A stretch of 26,323 bases of DNA from CAYXUG01 sp964468655 (GTDB lineage Bacteria; Fidelibacterota; Marinisomatia; Marinisomatales; CAYXUG01), in the NCBI GenBank assembly GCA_964468655.1, contig CAYXUG010000030.1, forward strand, positions 1 to 26,323, in the 5' to 3' direction. The position numbers and the translations under genes were made by a program. Shown in pieces: positions 16,908 to 25,551 of the stretch. The notes under the pieces were generated by a model. It was given only the letters and a program-made list of their open reading frames with translations, made no database searches and was not told the DNA's origin. Position 1 is the first letter of the stretch; every line of letters begins with the position of its first letter.

Positions 16908-17582
16908 ATGAATATAAAAGATATGGTTTGTGTTGTTACCGGTGCTTCCGGGGGGACAGGCCCGGCAATTATTGATGAATTGGCAAAACAAACTTATGCA
17001 GTAGTAGGGTTGGTCCGTGGAAGTGGTGTGAATTGGAGGCATATTGAAAATAATAAATATGAGGCGGATGTAGATGTACTGAATGAACACAGTTTAGACA
17101 ATACTTTGTCAGAAATAATAAAGAATCTGAATACATTTCATGTTTGGGTGAATGTAGTTGGCGGATTCGATATGGGGACTACCATTGAAGACTTACCAAA
17201 AAAAACCTGGGATTTTATGTTTGATTTAAATTTCAAATCTGCCCTCAATTGCTGCTGTCGAATATTACCAATCTTTAAAGAACAAAAGTTTGGTCGCATT
17301 ATCAATTTTGGTTCCTCTGCTGGAATTGTAGGAATGGCATCTGCAGGCCCCTATGCGGTAGGGAAAGCAGCTGTTATAAATCTTACAAAAACAGTTGCAA
17401 AAGAGAATGAAGGGAACGGTATTACTGCCAATGTAATTCTTCCAGGAATCATTGATACACCTGCAAATAGAGAGTCAATGCCGGATGCTGATTTTTCAAC
17501 CTGGACGCAGGCGGAAGAAATTGCCAGAACAATAGTTTCATTAATTTCATCTGAAACAAACGGGGAAATAGTTAATATCTAA
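16908..17582 (+). CDS. Short-chain dehydrogenase/reductase
   Basis: NAD(P)-dependent oxidoreductase of 224 residues with a Rossmann fold. The cofactor motif TGASGGTG lies at 11-18, the VNVVGG strand at 81-86 is the variant of the usual NNAG, and the catalytic Ser (SS at 136-137), Tyr149 and Lys153 (YAVGK) are present. The C terminus stops at NGEIVNI, several residues earlier than usual SDR ends, and no continuation is seen in other frames. It begins 1 nt after plsC, so it may work on a lipid, but the substrate is not identifiable. Confidence 0.9.
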   Translation: MNIKDMVCVVTGASGGTGPAIIDELAKQTYAVVGLVRGSGVNWRHIENNKYEADVDVLNEHSLDNTLSEIIKNLNTFHVWVNVVGGFDMGTTIEDLPKKTWDFMFDLNFKSALNCCCRILPIFKEQKFGRIINFGSSAGIVGMASAGPYAVGKAAVINLTKTVAKENEGNGITANVILPGIIDTPANRESMPDADFSTWTQAEEIARTIVSLISSETNGEIVNI

Positions 17583-17621
17583 ATGAAATTCAGATTATTT
17601 GGAGAAAACGATTTTTAAAAA

Positions 17622-17627
17622 AAGGAG
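17622..17627 (+). promoter_or_regulatory. Strong ribosome-binding site of the C1 aminopeptidase gene
   Basis: AAGGAG lies 8 nt before the ATG at 17636. It is one of the few strong Shine-Dalgarno sequences in the window and supports that start. Confidence 0.8.
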
Positions 17628-17635
17628 AGAAAAAA

Positions 17636-18976
17636 ATGAGCGGAAAAATTTCATTAAGCCAGATTAAATCAATTAAAAAAGAAGCATTAGATGATCCTAA
17701 ACTGCGCTTGGCAAGAAATGCCGGTGTGCGTGCTGATATAAGAGATGTAGCCATGGACTGGGAGGCGTTCAGAAAAATTGATCATATTTTTTCAGATATG
17801 GTAACCGGTGAAATGGAAGTGACAAATCAAAAGTCCAGCGGCAGATGTTGGGGATTTGCCGGTTTGAATCTCTTCAGAATTTTTCTTGGAAGAAAATATA
17901 ATCTGAAAAAATTTGAGTTTAGTCAGAATCACTTTATGTTTTGGGATAAATTTGAGAAAGCCAATTATTTTCTGGAAAATATCATTTCAACCGCAGATGA
18001 ACCAAGAGACGGCCGGCTCGTCATGCACCTTGTTGCAGATCCTATCCAGGATGGAGGACAGTGGCACATGTTTGTTAATTTAATCAGAAAGTATGGTGTA
18101 GTACCCCAGACAGAAATGCCGGAGAGTTACCAGAGCAGCAAGTCCATGCGAATGAATCGGATGATTACGAGGAAATTGCGTGAATTTGCCATGACACTTC
18201 GAAATGCCCATGTGGAAGGGGCATCACTAAAGAAACTCCGTGGAATGAAAGAACAAATGATAGCTACTGTTTATCGAATGTTAACCATTCATCTCGGGAC
18301 ACCTCCCGACAAATTCGATTGGCAAATCCGTGATAAAGACAAAAAGTTTCTTCGGTTTGAAGGTGTTACACCGAAGCGATTCTTTTCTGAACATGTGGAC
18401 TTGGAATTGGACGATTATGTATGTCTAATAAATTGCCCAATGTCGGATAAAAAATATAATGAGGTTTACACGGTTGAATATCTTGGTAATGTGTTAGGTG
18501 GAGAAATAATCCGATATCTCAATCTTTCATCTAAAAGATTGAAAGAAGTTGCTATTGCATCCATCAAGGATGATGAACCCGTTTGGTTCGGATGCGATGT
18601 GGGAAAACATTTTCATAATGATCTGGCTGTGATGGATATGAACATTTACGATTTTGAGCTGTTTTACGGTACCGAGTTTCCCATGACAAAAGCAGACCGC
18701 CTGGAATATGGCGACAGTCAAATGACTCATGCTATGTTGCTTACAGGAGTTGATCTGACTTCAAAAAACAAATCCCGGAAGTGGCGTGTGGAAAACAGCT
18801 GGGGTAAGAAACGGGGAGATAAGGGATACGATATCATGACGGATAAATGGTTTGACGAATACACCTATGAAATTGTGGTACATAAAAAATACTTAACTGA
18901 AGAGGAACTTGATATTTACAGGAGAGATCCTGTAAAGTTACCACCATGGGATCCTATGGGGGCATTGGCTTCTTGA
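17636..18976 (+). CDS. pepC: C1 aminopeptidase (bleomycin hydrolase / PepC family)
   Basis: Papain-fold cysteine aminopeptidase that degrades short peptides in the cytosol, usually a hexamer. The 446 residues match the family. Oxyanion Gln65 and catalytic Cys71 are in NQKSSGRCWGFAGLN, catalytic His365 in QMTHAMLLTGV and Asn387 in RVENSWGKKRGDKGY. The C-terminal tail, which in the family enters the active site and sets exopeptidase activity, is present. No signal peptide. It follows the SDR gene by 53 nt with its own strong ribosome site. Confidence 0.96.
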   Translation: MSGKISLSQIKSIKKEALDDPKLRLARNAGVRADIRDVAMDWEAFRKIDHIFSDMVTGEMEVTNQKSSGRCWGFAGLNLFRIFLGRKYNLKKFEFSQNHFMFWDKFEKANYFLENIISTADEPRDGRLVMHLVADPIQDGGQWHMFVNLIRKYGVVPQTEMPESYQSSKSMRMNRMITRKLREFAMTLRNAHVEGASLKKLRGMKEQMIATVYRMLTIHLGTPPDKFDWQIRDKDKKFLRFEGVTPKRFFSEHVDLELDDYVCLINCPMSDKKYNEVYTVEYLGNVLGGEIIRYLNLSSKRLKEVAIASIKDDEPVWFGCDVGKHFHNDLAVMDMNIYDFELFYGTEFPMTKADRLEYGDSQMTHAMLLTGVDLTSKNKSRKWRVENSWGKKRGDKGYDIMTDKWFDEYTYEIVVHKKYLTEEELDIYRRDPVKLPPWDPMGALAS

Positions 18977-19076
18977 CAATGATTTGTTAATGGTAACTGG
19001 TTATTAGTGGAAGTTCAATGCAGGGATTTTTACTTCCATCCGTAATTATCAAATCTATTGAAACAGCTAATCTGAA

Positions 19077-20207
19077 TTGAAAAACCAATTCTTACTTTTT
19101 CCTAACATAACTTTTTTCAACCATGGGTCTTTCGGAGCTTGCCCCAAACCTGTATTTGAAGAATACCAGCGCTGGCAGTTGGAATTGGAAAAACAGCCGG
19201 TTCAATTTATGTGTGTTATTCTGTTTCCACATCTTGAGGCTGCGCGCAATTCATTGGGTGAATATGTGGGGTGTTTGGGTGATGATCTGGTTTTTGTATC
19301 CAATCCCACCATGGCGGTAAATGATGTGATGAACAGTTTAAATCTTCAAAAGGGGGATGAAGTTCTATCCACTGATCATGAATACGGTGTGTTGATTCGT
19401 GCTTGGGAAAAATACTGTGATTCAACTGAATCTATTTTTATTCAACGTGAAATACCCGTTCCGCTCACTTCAAAAGAATCATTCGTTGATTTTTTCTGGG
19501 AGGGTGTTAATGAAAGAACAAAAATCATTTTTATAAGCCAGATTACCAGTTCAAGTGCTTTGATTTTCCCGGTAGATGATATATGCAGAAGAGCGAGAGA
19601 GGCAGGAATTTTGACCATCATTGACGGCGCGCATGTTCCGGGACATATTCCAATTGACATTTCAGATTTGAATCCTGATATCTATATGGGTGCCTGCCAC
19701 AAATGGTTGTGCGCTCCGAAAGGATCGTCATTTTTATATGTGAAAAAGGAGTTACAATCATCGATCAAACCGCAAATTGTAAGCTGGGGAGAAGACGGTG
19801 AAGATCCTAGCACATCACAATTCATTTTGGATCACCAGTGGTTGGGCACCAGAGATATGAGCGCCTATCTTGCCTTGCCGATGGCCATTGATTTTTTGAT
19901 TGAAAATAAATGGGATACAATCCGTGAAGAAAAGTATCAATTAACAACAGAAACATGGAAACGGATTCAGAAAATTTCCGGAACTACTCCACTTTGCAAC
20001 AATCCTGAAAACTGGCTGGGACTCATGGGAAGTATTGAAGTTTCTGCTGATTCACAAGAGTTGAAAACCACTCTTCTGAATGAATACAATATTGAAATAC
20101 CTGTGTTTGAATGGAAGGATAAATCCTATATTCGGTTTTCATTCCATATGTACAATAATCAGAATGATGCGGATTATTTGGTAGAGGTTTTGGAGAAATT
20201 GCTTTGA
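19077..20207 (+). CDS. Class V aminotransferase-like PLP enzyme (CefD/isopenicillin-N-epimerase family)
   Basis: PLP enzyme of 376 residues. The family start FFNHGSFGACP is at 13-23, the cofactor-ring Asp183 with His186 is in IIDGAHVPG, and the Schiff-base Lys209 is in GACHKWLCAPKG. The CefD-like group includes epimerases, cysteine desulfurase-like and hercynylcysteine lyase-type enzymes, so the reaction is not settled. Nothing around it suggests beta-lactam synthesis. It starts with TTG after a 100-nt gap that holds no recognisable gene. A stop codon lies 9 nt before, and no ATG or clear ribosome site fits. The stop overlaps the next TTG start by 4 nt. Confidence 0.88.
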   Translation: MKNQFLLFPNITFFNHGSFGACPKPVFEEYQRWQLELEKQPVQFMCVILFPHLEAARNSLGEYVGCLGDDLVFVSNPTMAVNDVMNSLNLQKGDEVLSTDHEYGVLIRAWEKYCDSTESIFIQREIPVPLTSKESFVDFFWEGVNERTKIIFISQITSSSALIFPVDDICRRAREAGILTIIDGAHVPGHIPIDISDLNPDIYMGACHKWLCAPKGSSFLYVKKELQSSIKPQIVSWGEDGEDPSTSQFILDHQWLGTRDMSAYLALPMAIDFLIENKWDTIREEKYQLTTETWKRIQKISGTTPLCNNPENWLGLMGSIEVSADSQELKTTLLNEYNIEIPVFEWKDKSYIRFSFHMYNNQNDADYLVEVLEKLL

Positions 20208-20893
20208 AAAAACTCATTCTTTTTGATATTGATGGTACCCTAATCAATCCTGGCACTCTTGCCCGAAAGTTGATAGATGAAGCCATCACAGACCTTACAG
20301 GAAAATCTCCGGGTCTTTCGGTGGAAGATGTGGCGGGGTTCACGGATCCATCTATTGTGCGAAATGCTCTATTGAAACTCAAGTTTAAGGCGGGTAATCT
20401 GGACAAAAATGTGGAAACCATTTTTGCTACCTACCTGAAAAAATTGAAAAAACAGTATCCCGATTATAGCAAACCGAAGCTTTATGAAGATGCTGTTAAT
20501 TTGGTCAACGCCTGCAAAGACCAGGGGTGGCATGTGGGACTTTTTTCGGGAAACCTGAGAGAAGGTGCGAAAATAAAGTTGAATAGATTTAACCTCTGGA
20601 ATGAATTTTCATTTGGTATATTTGGTGATGAAGCTTACGAGCGGGGTGATATGTTGTGGATGGCTCCTGAACTGGCATGGGATGCATTTTGTGAAGCATA
20701 TACACATGACAGAATCGTACTGGTTGGTGACACTCCCAATGATGCAAAAGTTGCATATGAAAATAATGTTCGTTCCCTAATCGTTTGCCGAAGACCTCGT
20801 TGGCTGGATAAGATTATTTCAGAGAATCCAACATGGATTGTTAAAACACTTGAGAACTGTCAGGAAATCGTAAACTGGATTAAGGAGTCCTGA
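20204..20893 (+). CDS. HAD-superfamily hydrolase (phosphatase-like)
   Basis: Cytosolic phosphohydrolase of 229 residues. HAD motif I is FDIDGTL with nucleophile Asp8 and acid/base Asp10, motif II includes Ser115 (LFSGNL), motif III lies in the Lys-rich KIKLNRF region, and motif IV is VGDTPND with Asp176/Asp180. A helical cap sits between motifs I and II, as in phosphoglycolate-phosphatase-like members. It starts with TTG inside the preceding gene's stop (TTGA). The substrate is unknown. Confidence 0.9.
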   Translation: MKKLILFDIDGTLINPGTLARKLIDEAITDLTGKSPGLSVEDVAGFTDPSIVRNALLKLKFKAGNLDKNVETIFATYLKKLKKQYPDYSKPKLYEDAVNLVNACKDQGWHVGLFSGNLREGAKIKLNRFNLWNEFSFGIFGDEAYERGDMLWMAPELAWDAFCEAYTHDRIVLVGDTPNDAKVAYENNVRSLIVCRRPRWLDKIISENPTWIVKTLENCQEIVNWIKES

Positions 20894-21369
20894 TGTACAA
20901 ATTTTATCTCATTTTACATTTTTTCATGATGATATTGTGGGTGGTTTCAGCGGTAGTTCTGGATTATTGGTTTTTAGCTAAATTCCCAAAATTGTCTAAA
21001 GAATCAAAATTGGAATTACTGAAAGGAATTCAGCGAATCAGCAACAAAACAGAAATGCCTGCTTCTTCTTTTCTCCCATTAATTGGAGTTCTAATGCTCA
21101 TGGAAAAAACTTTCTGGTTGAAGGTTGGACTTATGCACGGGAAGATTGCTATTTCTATGATTGCCATCGGAATGTACCACGCATCAAGAGGTGTTTCGAA
21201 TAAAATGATGGCAGCGCTTGAGTCGGGAAGTAGAACTAAATCTCTTGCAAAAAAATATATTTTTTATAGGATTGTCACGTTGGTTTTTCTGTTAGGAATT
21301 GTATGGATGATTGCTGATTACAAAGGTGTCATCAGCACATTTCATATTATTAAATCAGGTTTGGAATAG
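20893..21369 (+). CDS. Small four-helix membrane protein, HemJ/CopD-like
   Basis: A 158-residue inner-membrane protein with hydrophobic segments near 5-29, 57-72, 77-97 and 122-142. Histidines near membrane ends (His9, His82 in GLMHGK, His96 in MYHASRG) resemble the pattern of HemJ/CopD-like or DUF2269-like proteins, which may bind heme or copper. This is a fold-level guess from the pattern WLKxxLxHGKIAI. It overlaps the HAD gene stop by 1 nt (TGATG) and is the last plus-strand gene before a convergent boundary. Confidence 0.7.
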   Translation: MYKFYLILHFFMMILWVVSAVVLDYWFLAKFPKLSKESKLELLKGIQRISNKTEMPASSFLPLIGVLMLMEKTFWLKVGLMHGKIAISMIAIGMYHASRGVSNKMMAALESGSRTKSLAKKYIFYRIVTLVFLLGIVWMIADYKGVISTFHIIKSGLE

Positions 21370-21381
21370 AAATTAAAAGTA

Positions 21382-21409
21382 ACTTAACAATTAAAAATTC
21401 AAGTTAAGT
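21382..21409. terminator. Possible bidirectional terminator hairpin between convergent genes
   Basis: ACTTAAC (21382-21388) pairs perfectly with GTTAAGT (21403-21409) across an AT-rich 14-nt loop that holds the stop codon of the minus-strand gene. It sits at the meeting point of convergent genes. The stem is AT-rich, and only the minus-strand side is followed by a T-rich run, so terminator function is a guess. Confidence 0.3.
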
Positions 21410-22926
21410 CGAAATGTTGTTTCCCAAGTATCCCTTTCATCCAGCGGGCGGGTAAAATTAAACCGCCAGTCTCCATCAGAAATCCCCAGTCCAATTCCGA
21501 TACTGCCTATTTGATTTTCTGATATTTTACCAAAATTTGTGAAACTATATTCACTGGAATCCCAGGCGTTTCCAATATCCGTGAATAGCGCAATGAGGAA
21601 ACCCCTATCCAAAAACTCAGGAAGCAGAAGGAGTTCCACATTCAGTTGAATCATCTGATTTCCGATTTGATATTTAAAGGGAAAAGCGCTCACGGAGCCG
21701 AGTCCGCCAATGCCAAACTGCCGAAATTTTGGAAGTGAGTCGGGTGATATTCCTGTCATGAATCTACTCCGAAAAATGATACCATCGGTCACATCAGAAT
21801 TTGCATGGATGGTTACCGCATATCGTGAAAATGGATTAAAGCTTTCAAAGTCAATTATTTGTTCTCCCCTGAGAATGAAACCCAATCCACTTTCCATTGC
21901 ACTGAATTCGTTTGTAAAAGCAGACAATGTCCCTGAATAAGATAAAACTTTACCCATCCATCCAGGCGAGTCTGGATTTGCTCTAAATTCCCGATCAGAA
22001 TGAAACCACCTTGCCTGCTTTTGAGTGATTGAAATAAAATCAATTTCCACATCACGGTATGCAAGGCGGATATGCATATTTCCGAAATGTATTCCAAGAC
22101 CGCCTTCGTATCCTTCTTCGTCCCATCGGTCATAAAAATCCTGTCTTGCGAATATACCTGCCATTGTGTTTTCTGTGAGGGGCAATCTATAGACGTCATC
22201 AGAAAAACTCTCTTTAAAACCGCTGATGAATAGAATTAGATTACGTTTGGTAAGAAAAGACTTCTCCAGTGTCATTCGACCAATAAAATTCGATGGTGAA
22301 AAAAATGATTTTTCCATTTGACCAAATCTAATACCTAATGAAAAACTCAGTTTAAAACTCGATTCGCCTCTGCGATCCCATTCTTCAAATATCGGTGTAA
22401 AAACCAATCCCTCATTCCGGTTGTAGACAAAGACATCTTTTATGGGATGTATCCAATCTGGTCTATGAATGTAAAAGTCTTTTTCCCATTCTGTTTCAAT
22501 ACTGTCTTCTCCCATTCCGTCGCCACTTTGTTCAGAATAAAAAATACCTTCTCTAATATTGGATTCCACAATTTTACCGTTAATGACAGCGCCTTTATCT
22601 GTAAAAACCCTACCACCGATAGCGACAATCTCGCCATTAATAACAGCCGAAGATTTCACAAACACATCACCCCCCAGTACAATAATCCTGTTTTCAGCAG
22701 TACCGGCCACGTATAAATCACCACCAATGATTCGTATGTATTCCTGAGATACTTCACCTTCTTTAATATAATAGTCTCCGAATAATTTTAGGTCTGTCTC
22801 TACCTCAAAATTTGCATCCTCAGGATTGATAGAATCCATTGCGACTGAATCTGGCGGATTTCCCTGCAAATATGCGAATGTGTAAAAAGTAAAAACTAAT
22901 AATAAAAAATCTCTCTTCATTTTCAT
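21391..22926 (-). CDS. Outer-membrane Omp85-like barrel with bactofilin-like repeat N-domain
   Basis: A 511-residue exported protein of unknown function. A signal peptide covers 1-21. Residues 63-123 carry about three turns of a short beta repeat (IRIIGGDLYVAGT, IIVLGGDVFVKSS, IVAIGGRVFTDKG), like the polymer-forming bactofilin/DUF583-type beta-ladder. From about 180 to the end the sequence is barrel-like. The region FGIGGLGSVSAFPFKYQIGN followed by an LNVELL strand resembles the conserved C-terminal part of Omp85/surface-antigen barrels, and the last residue is Phe. No POTRA domain is recognised; the repeat domain takes its place. It starts 4 nt after the DUF4097-like gene, so the two are surely co-transcribed. 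Confidence 0.78.
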   Translation of the reverse strand: MKMKRDFLLLVFTFYTFAYLQGNPPDSVAMDSINPEDANFEVETDLKLFGDYYIKEGEVSQEYIRIIGGDLYVAGTAENRIIVLGGDVFVKSSAVINGEIVAIGGRVFTDKGAVINGKIVESNIREGIFYSEQSGDGMGEDSIETEWEKDFYIHRPDWIHPIKDVFVYNRNEGLVFTPIFEEWDRRGESSFKLSFSLGIRFGQMEKSFFSPSNFIGRMTLEKSFLTKRNLILFISGFKESFSDDVYRLPLTENTMAGIFARQDFYDRWDEEGYEGGLGIHFGNMHIRLAYRDVEIDFISITQKQARWFHSDREFRANPDSPGWMGKVLSYSGTLSAFTNEFSAMESGLGFILRGEQIIDFESFNPFSRYAVTIHANSDVTDGIIFRSRFMTGISPDSLPKFRQFGIGGLGSVSAFPFKYQIGNQMIQLNVELLLLPEFLDRGFLIALFTDIGNAWDSSEYSFTNFGKISENQIGSIGIGLGISDGDWRFNFTRPLDERDTWETTFRLNLNF

Positions 22927-22930
22927 TTGA

Positions 22931-24154
22931 TTAGTATAGTTTATTAATCAACAGCGCTGTATGGCCATAATTAGCTTCTATAAGCACATTATTATCTTCA
23001 TGATTGATAAATCCAACTCCCGTTGAAGAAGATTCATCTGCTGTGATATAGAGAGGGAAATAACTTAAAATCGCATGGCTTGGATGAAATTCAGGAGTAT
23101 AGGTGTAAATATCAAAGTTCGCCGGGAAGTTTTCCGGCACGGTAAGGTGAATATCACCTGTTGCCGAGTTAAGCTTAATATGATGGTCAGTTCTTTTTCT
23201 GTCCCAGTTTTTCCTTAAATCAATATCTCCGGCGTAGGTCCAGCTTTCTATGGCACCATTCAAATTAAGTCCGTTAATATTGCCTGCGTCCGTCCACGCA
23301 ATTGTATCCCCGGAAATGTTTTTCATGAATATATCACCGTTTGAGGTAAAAAGATCAATGCTTCCCTTAATGTTTAATGTTCTTATATCACCCCATTCAG
23401 TTGAAACATACAAGGCACCCCTCAAAGAATCAATTTCAATATCCCCGCTGTCTGATGCTGCAGAGATGGAATGACCAGCGACACTGTTTAACATAATATT
23501 CCCTTTTTCGGTCTGAGAGTCAATAGAACCAACTATATTCGAAAGTGTGATTGTTCCAAAATCAGTGTGGCTTGTTACTTTTCCAAATGAGTTGTTAACA
23601 GTAATATTTCCCACCTTTGTTGATAAATCAATTCCACCTGAAATATTTTCTAGAAAAATATCTCCATTTTCTGTATTCAATTTGAATTGACCACTTAATT
23701 CAGTGACAGTTATTGATCCGAACTCTGATTGGATTGAAATGTAAAAATTATCGGGGATTTCAATTATATATTGTGTTGAAATATTCGATGCAACAGATTT
23801 GCTTTCTGTCAGATGTAACTGATATTTTCCGTTGTCATTAATTTCTGTGATGGTAACACTGGACCTTTTGATAAGGTTAATCATTTCAGGTTCTGTTTTA
23901 CCAAATATTGTAATCGTTTGATTAACATTGATTTGGTCTAACGTACTTTTAATGATTTTTATATTGCCCCGCAAATCATCAATGAAAAGGTATCCTGATG
24001 TAATTTCTTTAGGTGAATGGGATGTTGTTATTAAAAATTGGTTGTAGGATTTTTTAATGATTGATGGATGATACTGAGTACTGGATAGGATGACGATTGG
24101 GAAGGATAAAAGAAAAAATACGGGGATGAATTTTCTAATTAATAAAGATTCCAA
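22931..24154 (-). CDS. DUF4097-like beta-repeat protein, exported
   Basis: About 407 residues from a TTG at 24154, chosen because it gives a normal signal peptide (LLIRKFIPVFFLLSFPIVIL); the frame is open to an ATG at 24223, but that would overlap the upstream gene by 56 nt. Residues 144-317 of the chosen product consist of ten repeats of about 18 residues, each with a G-[DNST]-I core (for example ENGDIFLENISGGIDLST), forming a predicted beta-helix or ladder like DUF4097 'putative adhesin' proteins. No catalytic motif is seen. It probably acts on the periplasmic or cell-surface side with the barrel protein encoded next. Confidence 0.82.
   Translation of the reverse strand: MESLLIRKFIPVFFLLSFPIVILSSTQYHPSIIKKSYNQFLITTSHSPKEITSGYLFIDDLRGNIKIIKSTLDQINVNQTITIFGKTEPEMINLIKRSSVTITEINDNGKYQLHLTESKSVASNISTQYIIEIPDNFYISIQSEFGSITVTELSGQFKLNTENGDIFLENISGGIDLSTKVGNITVNNSFGKVTSHTDFGTITLSNIVGSIDSQTEKGNIMLNSVAGHSISAASDSGDIEIDSLRGALYVSTEWGDIRTLNIKGSIDLFTSNGDIFMKNISGDTIAWTDAGNINGLNLNGAIESWTYAGDIDLRKNWDRKRTDHHIKLNSATGDIHLTVPENFPANFDIYTYTPEFHPSHAILSYFPLYITADESSSTGVGFINHEDNNVLIEANYGHTALLINKLY
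23204..23725 (-). repeat. Ten tandem ~18-residue coding repeats
   Basis: Within the DUF4097-like gene, one codon block of about 54 nt recurs ten times at protein level, each unit opening with x-x-G-[DNST]-I and most closing on Ser/Thr. One unit has 19 residues and the last is partial. The DNA itself has diverged, so this is an old structural repeat and not a recent expansion. Confidence 0.8.
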
Positions 24155-24167
24155 ACCTGTTTTTATC

Positions 24168-24413
24168 TTAAAGAATAGGATTTTCCCACGTATGGTCGTT
24201 TGGATTAAAAGTTCCCTCCTCAATTTTCACAAATTCAATGTTAGTCTTGAAAAATGAAATTTTTTCCTTACCGTCGTTCCGAACAAAAACAATTTCATCG
24301 CTTGTTCTTCGCATTTGATAAAAGTCTTTCCGGTCACTGTTGTAGAGTCCGAAATAGTGCGTATTGCCATCTCTGAGTTTGATGATACAGACTGTCTGAT
24401 GTTTGTTTTGCAA
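24168..24413 (-). CDS. Small hypothetical protein
   Basis: An 81-residue hydrophilic protein not recognised by family. It alternates short beta-like stretches (TVCIIKLRDGNTHYFGLY, DEIVFVRNDG, ISFFKTNIEFVKIEE), which would suit a small beta-barrel such as an Sm-like fold; that is a guess. It starts with TTG, 17 nt after the mdh stop, and ends 13 nt before the chosen start of the DUF4097-like gene, filling the gap neatly. Codon use looks like its neighbours. There is no clear ribosome site, which lowers confidence. Confidence 0.6.
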   Translation of the reverse strand: MQNKHQTVCIIKLRDGNTHYFGLYNSDRKDFYQMRRTSDEIVFVRNDGKEKISFFKTNIEFVKIEEGTFNPNDHTWENPIL

Positions 24414-24430
24414 TTTTCAAATTGTTTCTA

Positions 24431-25369
24431 CTAATTTAAACCGGTCTCTGCCACAGTGCTTTTAACTTTATTAAGTGTATTTTCAAGCAGTTTCTTTTCA
24501 TCATCGGTTAGGGTTATTTCAAGTATTTTTTCCACACCGCCTCCTCCAATAACACAGGGCACACCAATAAAATAACCGTTGATTCCATATTCTCCTTCGC
24601 ACAAAGCTGCGCTGGGGATTACCCTTTTTTTATCTTTCAGATAAGCTTCTGCCATTTCCATGATAGCTGCCGCTGGACTGAAAAAAGCGCTTCCGTTTCC
24701 ATACAATTTCACCAACTCTGTCCCTGCTTCCTTTACTCGTTTTACTACAGAATTAATTATTTCTTCCGGCAGAATATCAGTAACCGGCACACCTCCGACA
24801 GTTGCTAATCTTGTTAGGGGAATCATTGTCGGTCCATGCCCTCCCATGACGATGCATGATACATCCTGTACTGAATAACCTGTTTCCATAGCAATAAATG
24901 TTCTAAATCTTGCATTGTCTAGAGCACCCGCCATTCCGACCACCCTGTTTTTTGAAAAACCGCTCACCTGTTGAAATGCGTAAACAATGGCGTCTAATGG
25001 ATTTGAGACAACAATTGCAAAAGCGTCCGGTGCGTGTTTTTTAACTTCATTGGCAATATTTGAAATAATTTTTAAGTTTATCTCAAGCAAATCTTCCCGT
25101 GTCATCCCGGGTTTTCTTGGAACACCTGCCGTAATAATGATAACGTCAGAGTTTTTAATGTTAGAAAAGTCACTGGAACCTTCAAGATTTATGTCATATC
25201 CATCGTGTGGCCGTGCCTGCATAATATCCAGAGCTTTTCCTTTAATCATTCCTTCTGCTTCAGGAATGTCAATTATTTGGATGTCCCCCAGTTCTTTTTG
25301 TGTGGCAATCAGTGCCAGAATACCGCCAATCTGCCCGCCACCTATAAGTGAAATTTTGCTTCGTTTCAC
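24431..25369 (-). CDS. mdh: Malate dehydrogenase (LDH-like type)
   Basis: Oxidises malate to oxaloacetate with NAD in the TCA cycle, or runs in reverse toward succinate. The 312 residues include the nucleotide loop GGGQIGG (10-16), Asp34, which favours NAD, and specificity Arg85 in AGVPRKPGMTR, which marks malate rather than lactate use. Arg91, Arg154 (DNARF) and the catalytic His178 (GGHGPTM) are present. The start is GTG with AGGAGA 5 nt before it. With the methylmalonyl-CoA genes in the same window it fits a propionate/succinate interconversion route, although they are not one operon. Confidence 0.96.
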   Translation of the reverse strand: MKRSKISLIGGGQIGGILALIATQKELGDIQIIDIPEAEGMIKGKALDIMQARPHDGYDINLEGSSDFSNIKNSDVIIITAGVPRKPGMTREDLLEINLKIISNIANEVKKHAPDAFAIVVSNPLDAIVYAFQQVSGFSKNRVVGMAGALDNARFRTFIAMETGYSVQDVSCIVMGGHGPTMIPLTRLATVGGVPVTDILPEEIINSVVKRVKEAGTELVKLYGNGSAFFSPAAAIMEMAEAYLKDKKRVIPSAALCEGEYGINGYFIGVPCVIGGGGVEKILEITLTDDEKKLLENTLNKVKSTVAETGLN

Positions 25370-25374
25370 AATTT

Positions 25375-25380
25375 TCTCCT
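25375..25380 (-). promoter_or_regulatory. Ribosome-binding site of mdh
   Basis: AGGAGA on the minus strand, 5 nt before GTG at 25369, decides this start over later ATGs. Confidence 0.75.
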
Positions 25381-25451
25381 TTTAATGATAAGCTAAAATT
25401 TTGAGATTAGTGTTATTACACTGGTGAAATATAAAAAAGTGTATAGGCATG

Positions 25452-25480
25452 ATTATAGTGTTATATGGATCAAAATTAAA
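25452..25480 (-). promoter_or_regulatory. Possible mdh promoter
   Basis: On the minus strand TATAAT (25452-25457) lies 17 nt after TTTAAT (25475-25480). The -10 is perfect and the -35 weak. It is 83 nt before the mdh start and its -35 overlaps the T-tract of the rpmA terminator. AT-rich context makes chance likely. Confidence 0.35.
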
Positions 25481-25501
25481 AACCCCAATTTTCATCGGGG
25501 T
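25478..25501 (-). terminator. Rho-independent terminator after rplU-rpmA
   Basis: On the minus strand ACCCCGAT-GAAA-ATTGGGGT forms a stem with a GAAA tetraloop and is followed at once by a T run. It lies 50 nt past the rpmA stop and separates it from mdh. Confidence 0.8.
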
Positions 25502-25551
25502 AGTTTAATCGTTAGATAATTCGATTTCAGAATATATTGAAAATAATTGTA

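Noticed and set aside
19077..20207. Beta-lactam biosynthesis locus suggested by the CefD-like enzyme
   Set aside because: No ACV synthetase, isopenicillin N synthase or expandase genes are nearby; the CefD-like family is broad and mostly unrelated to antibiotics.
24155..24223. Longer start for the DUF4097-like protein
   Set aside because: It would overlap the small upstream gene by 56 nt and put 23 charged residues before the signal peptide; TTG at 24154 gives a normal one.
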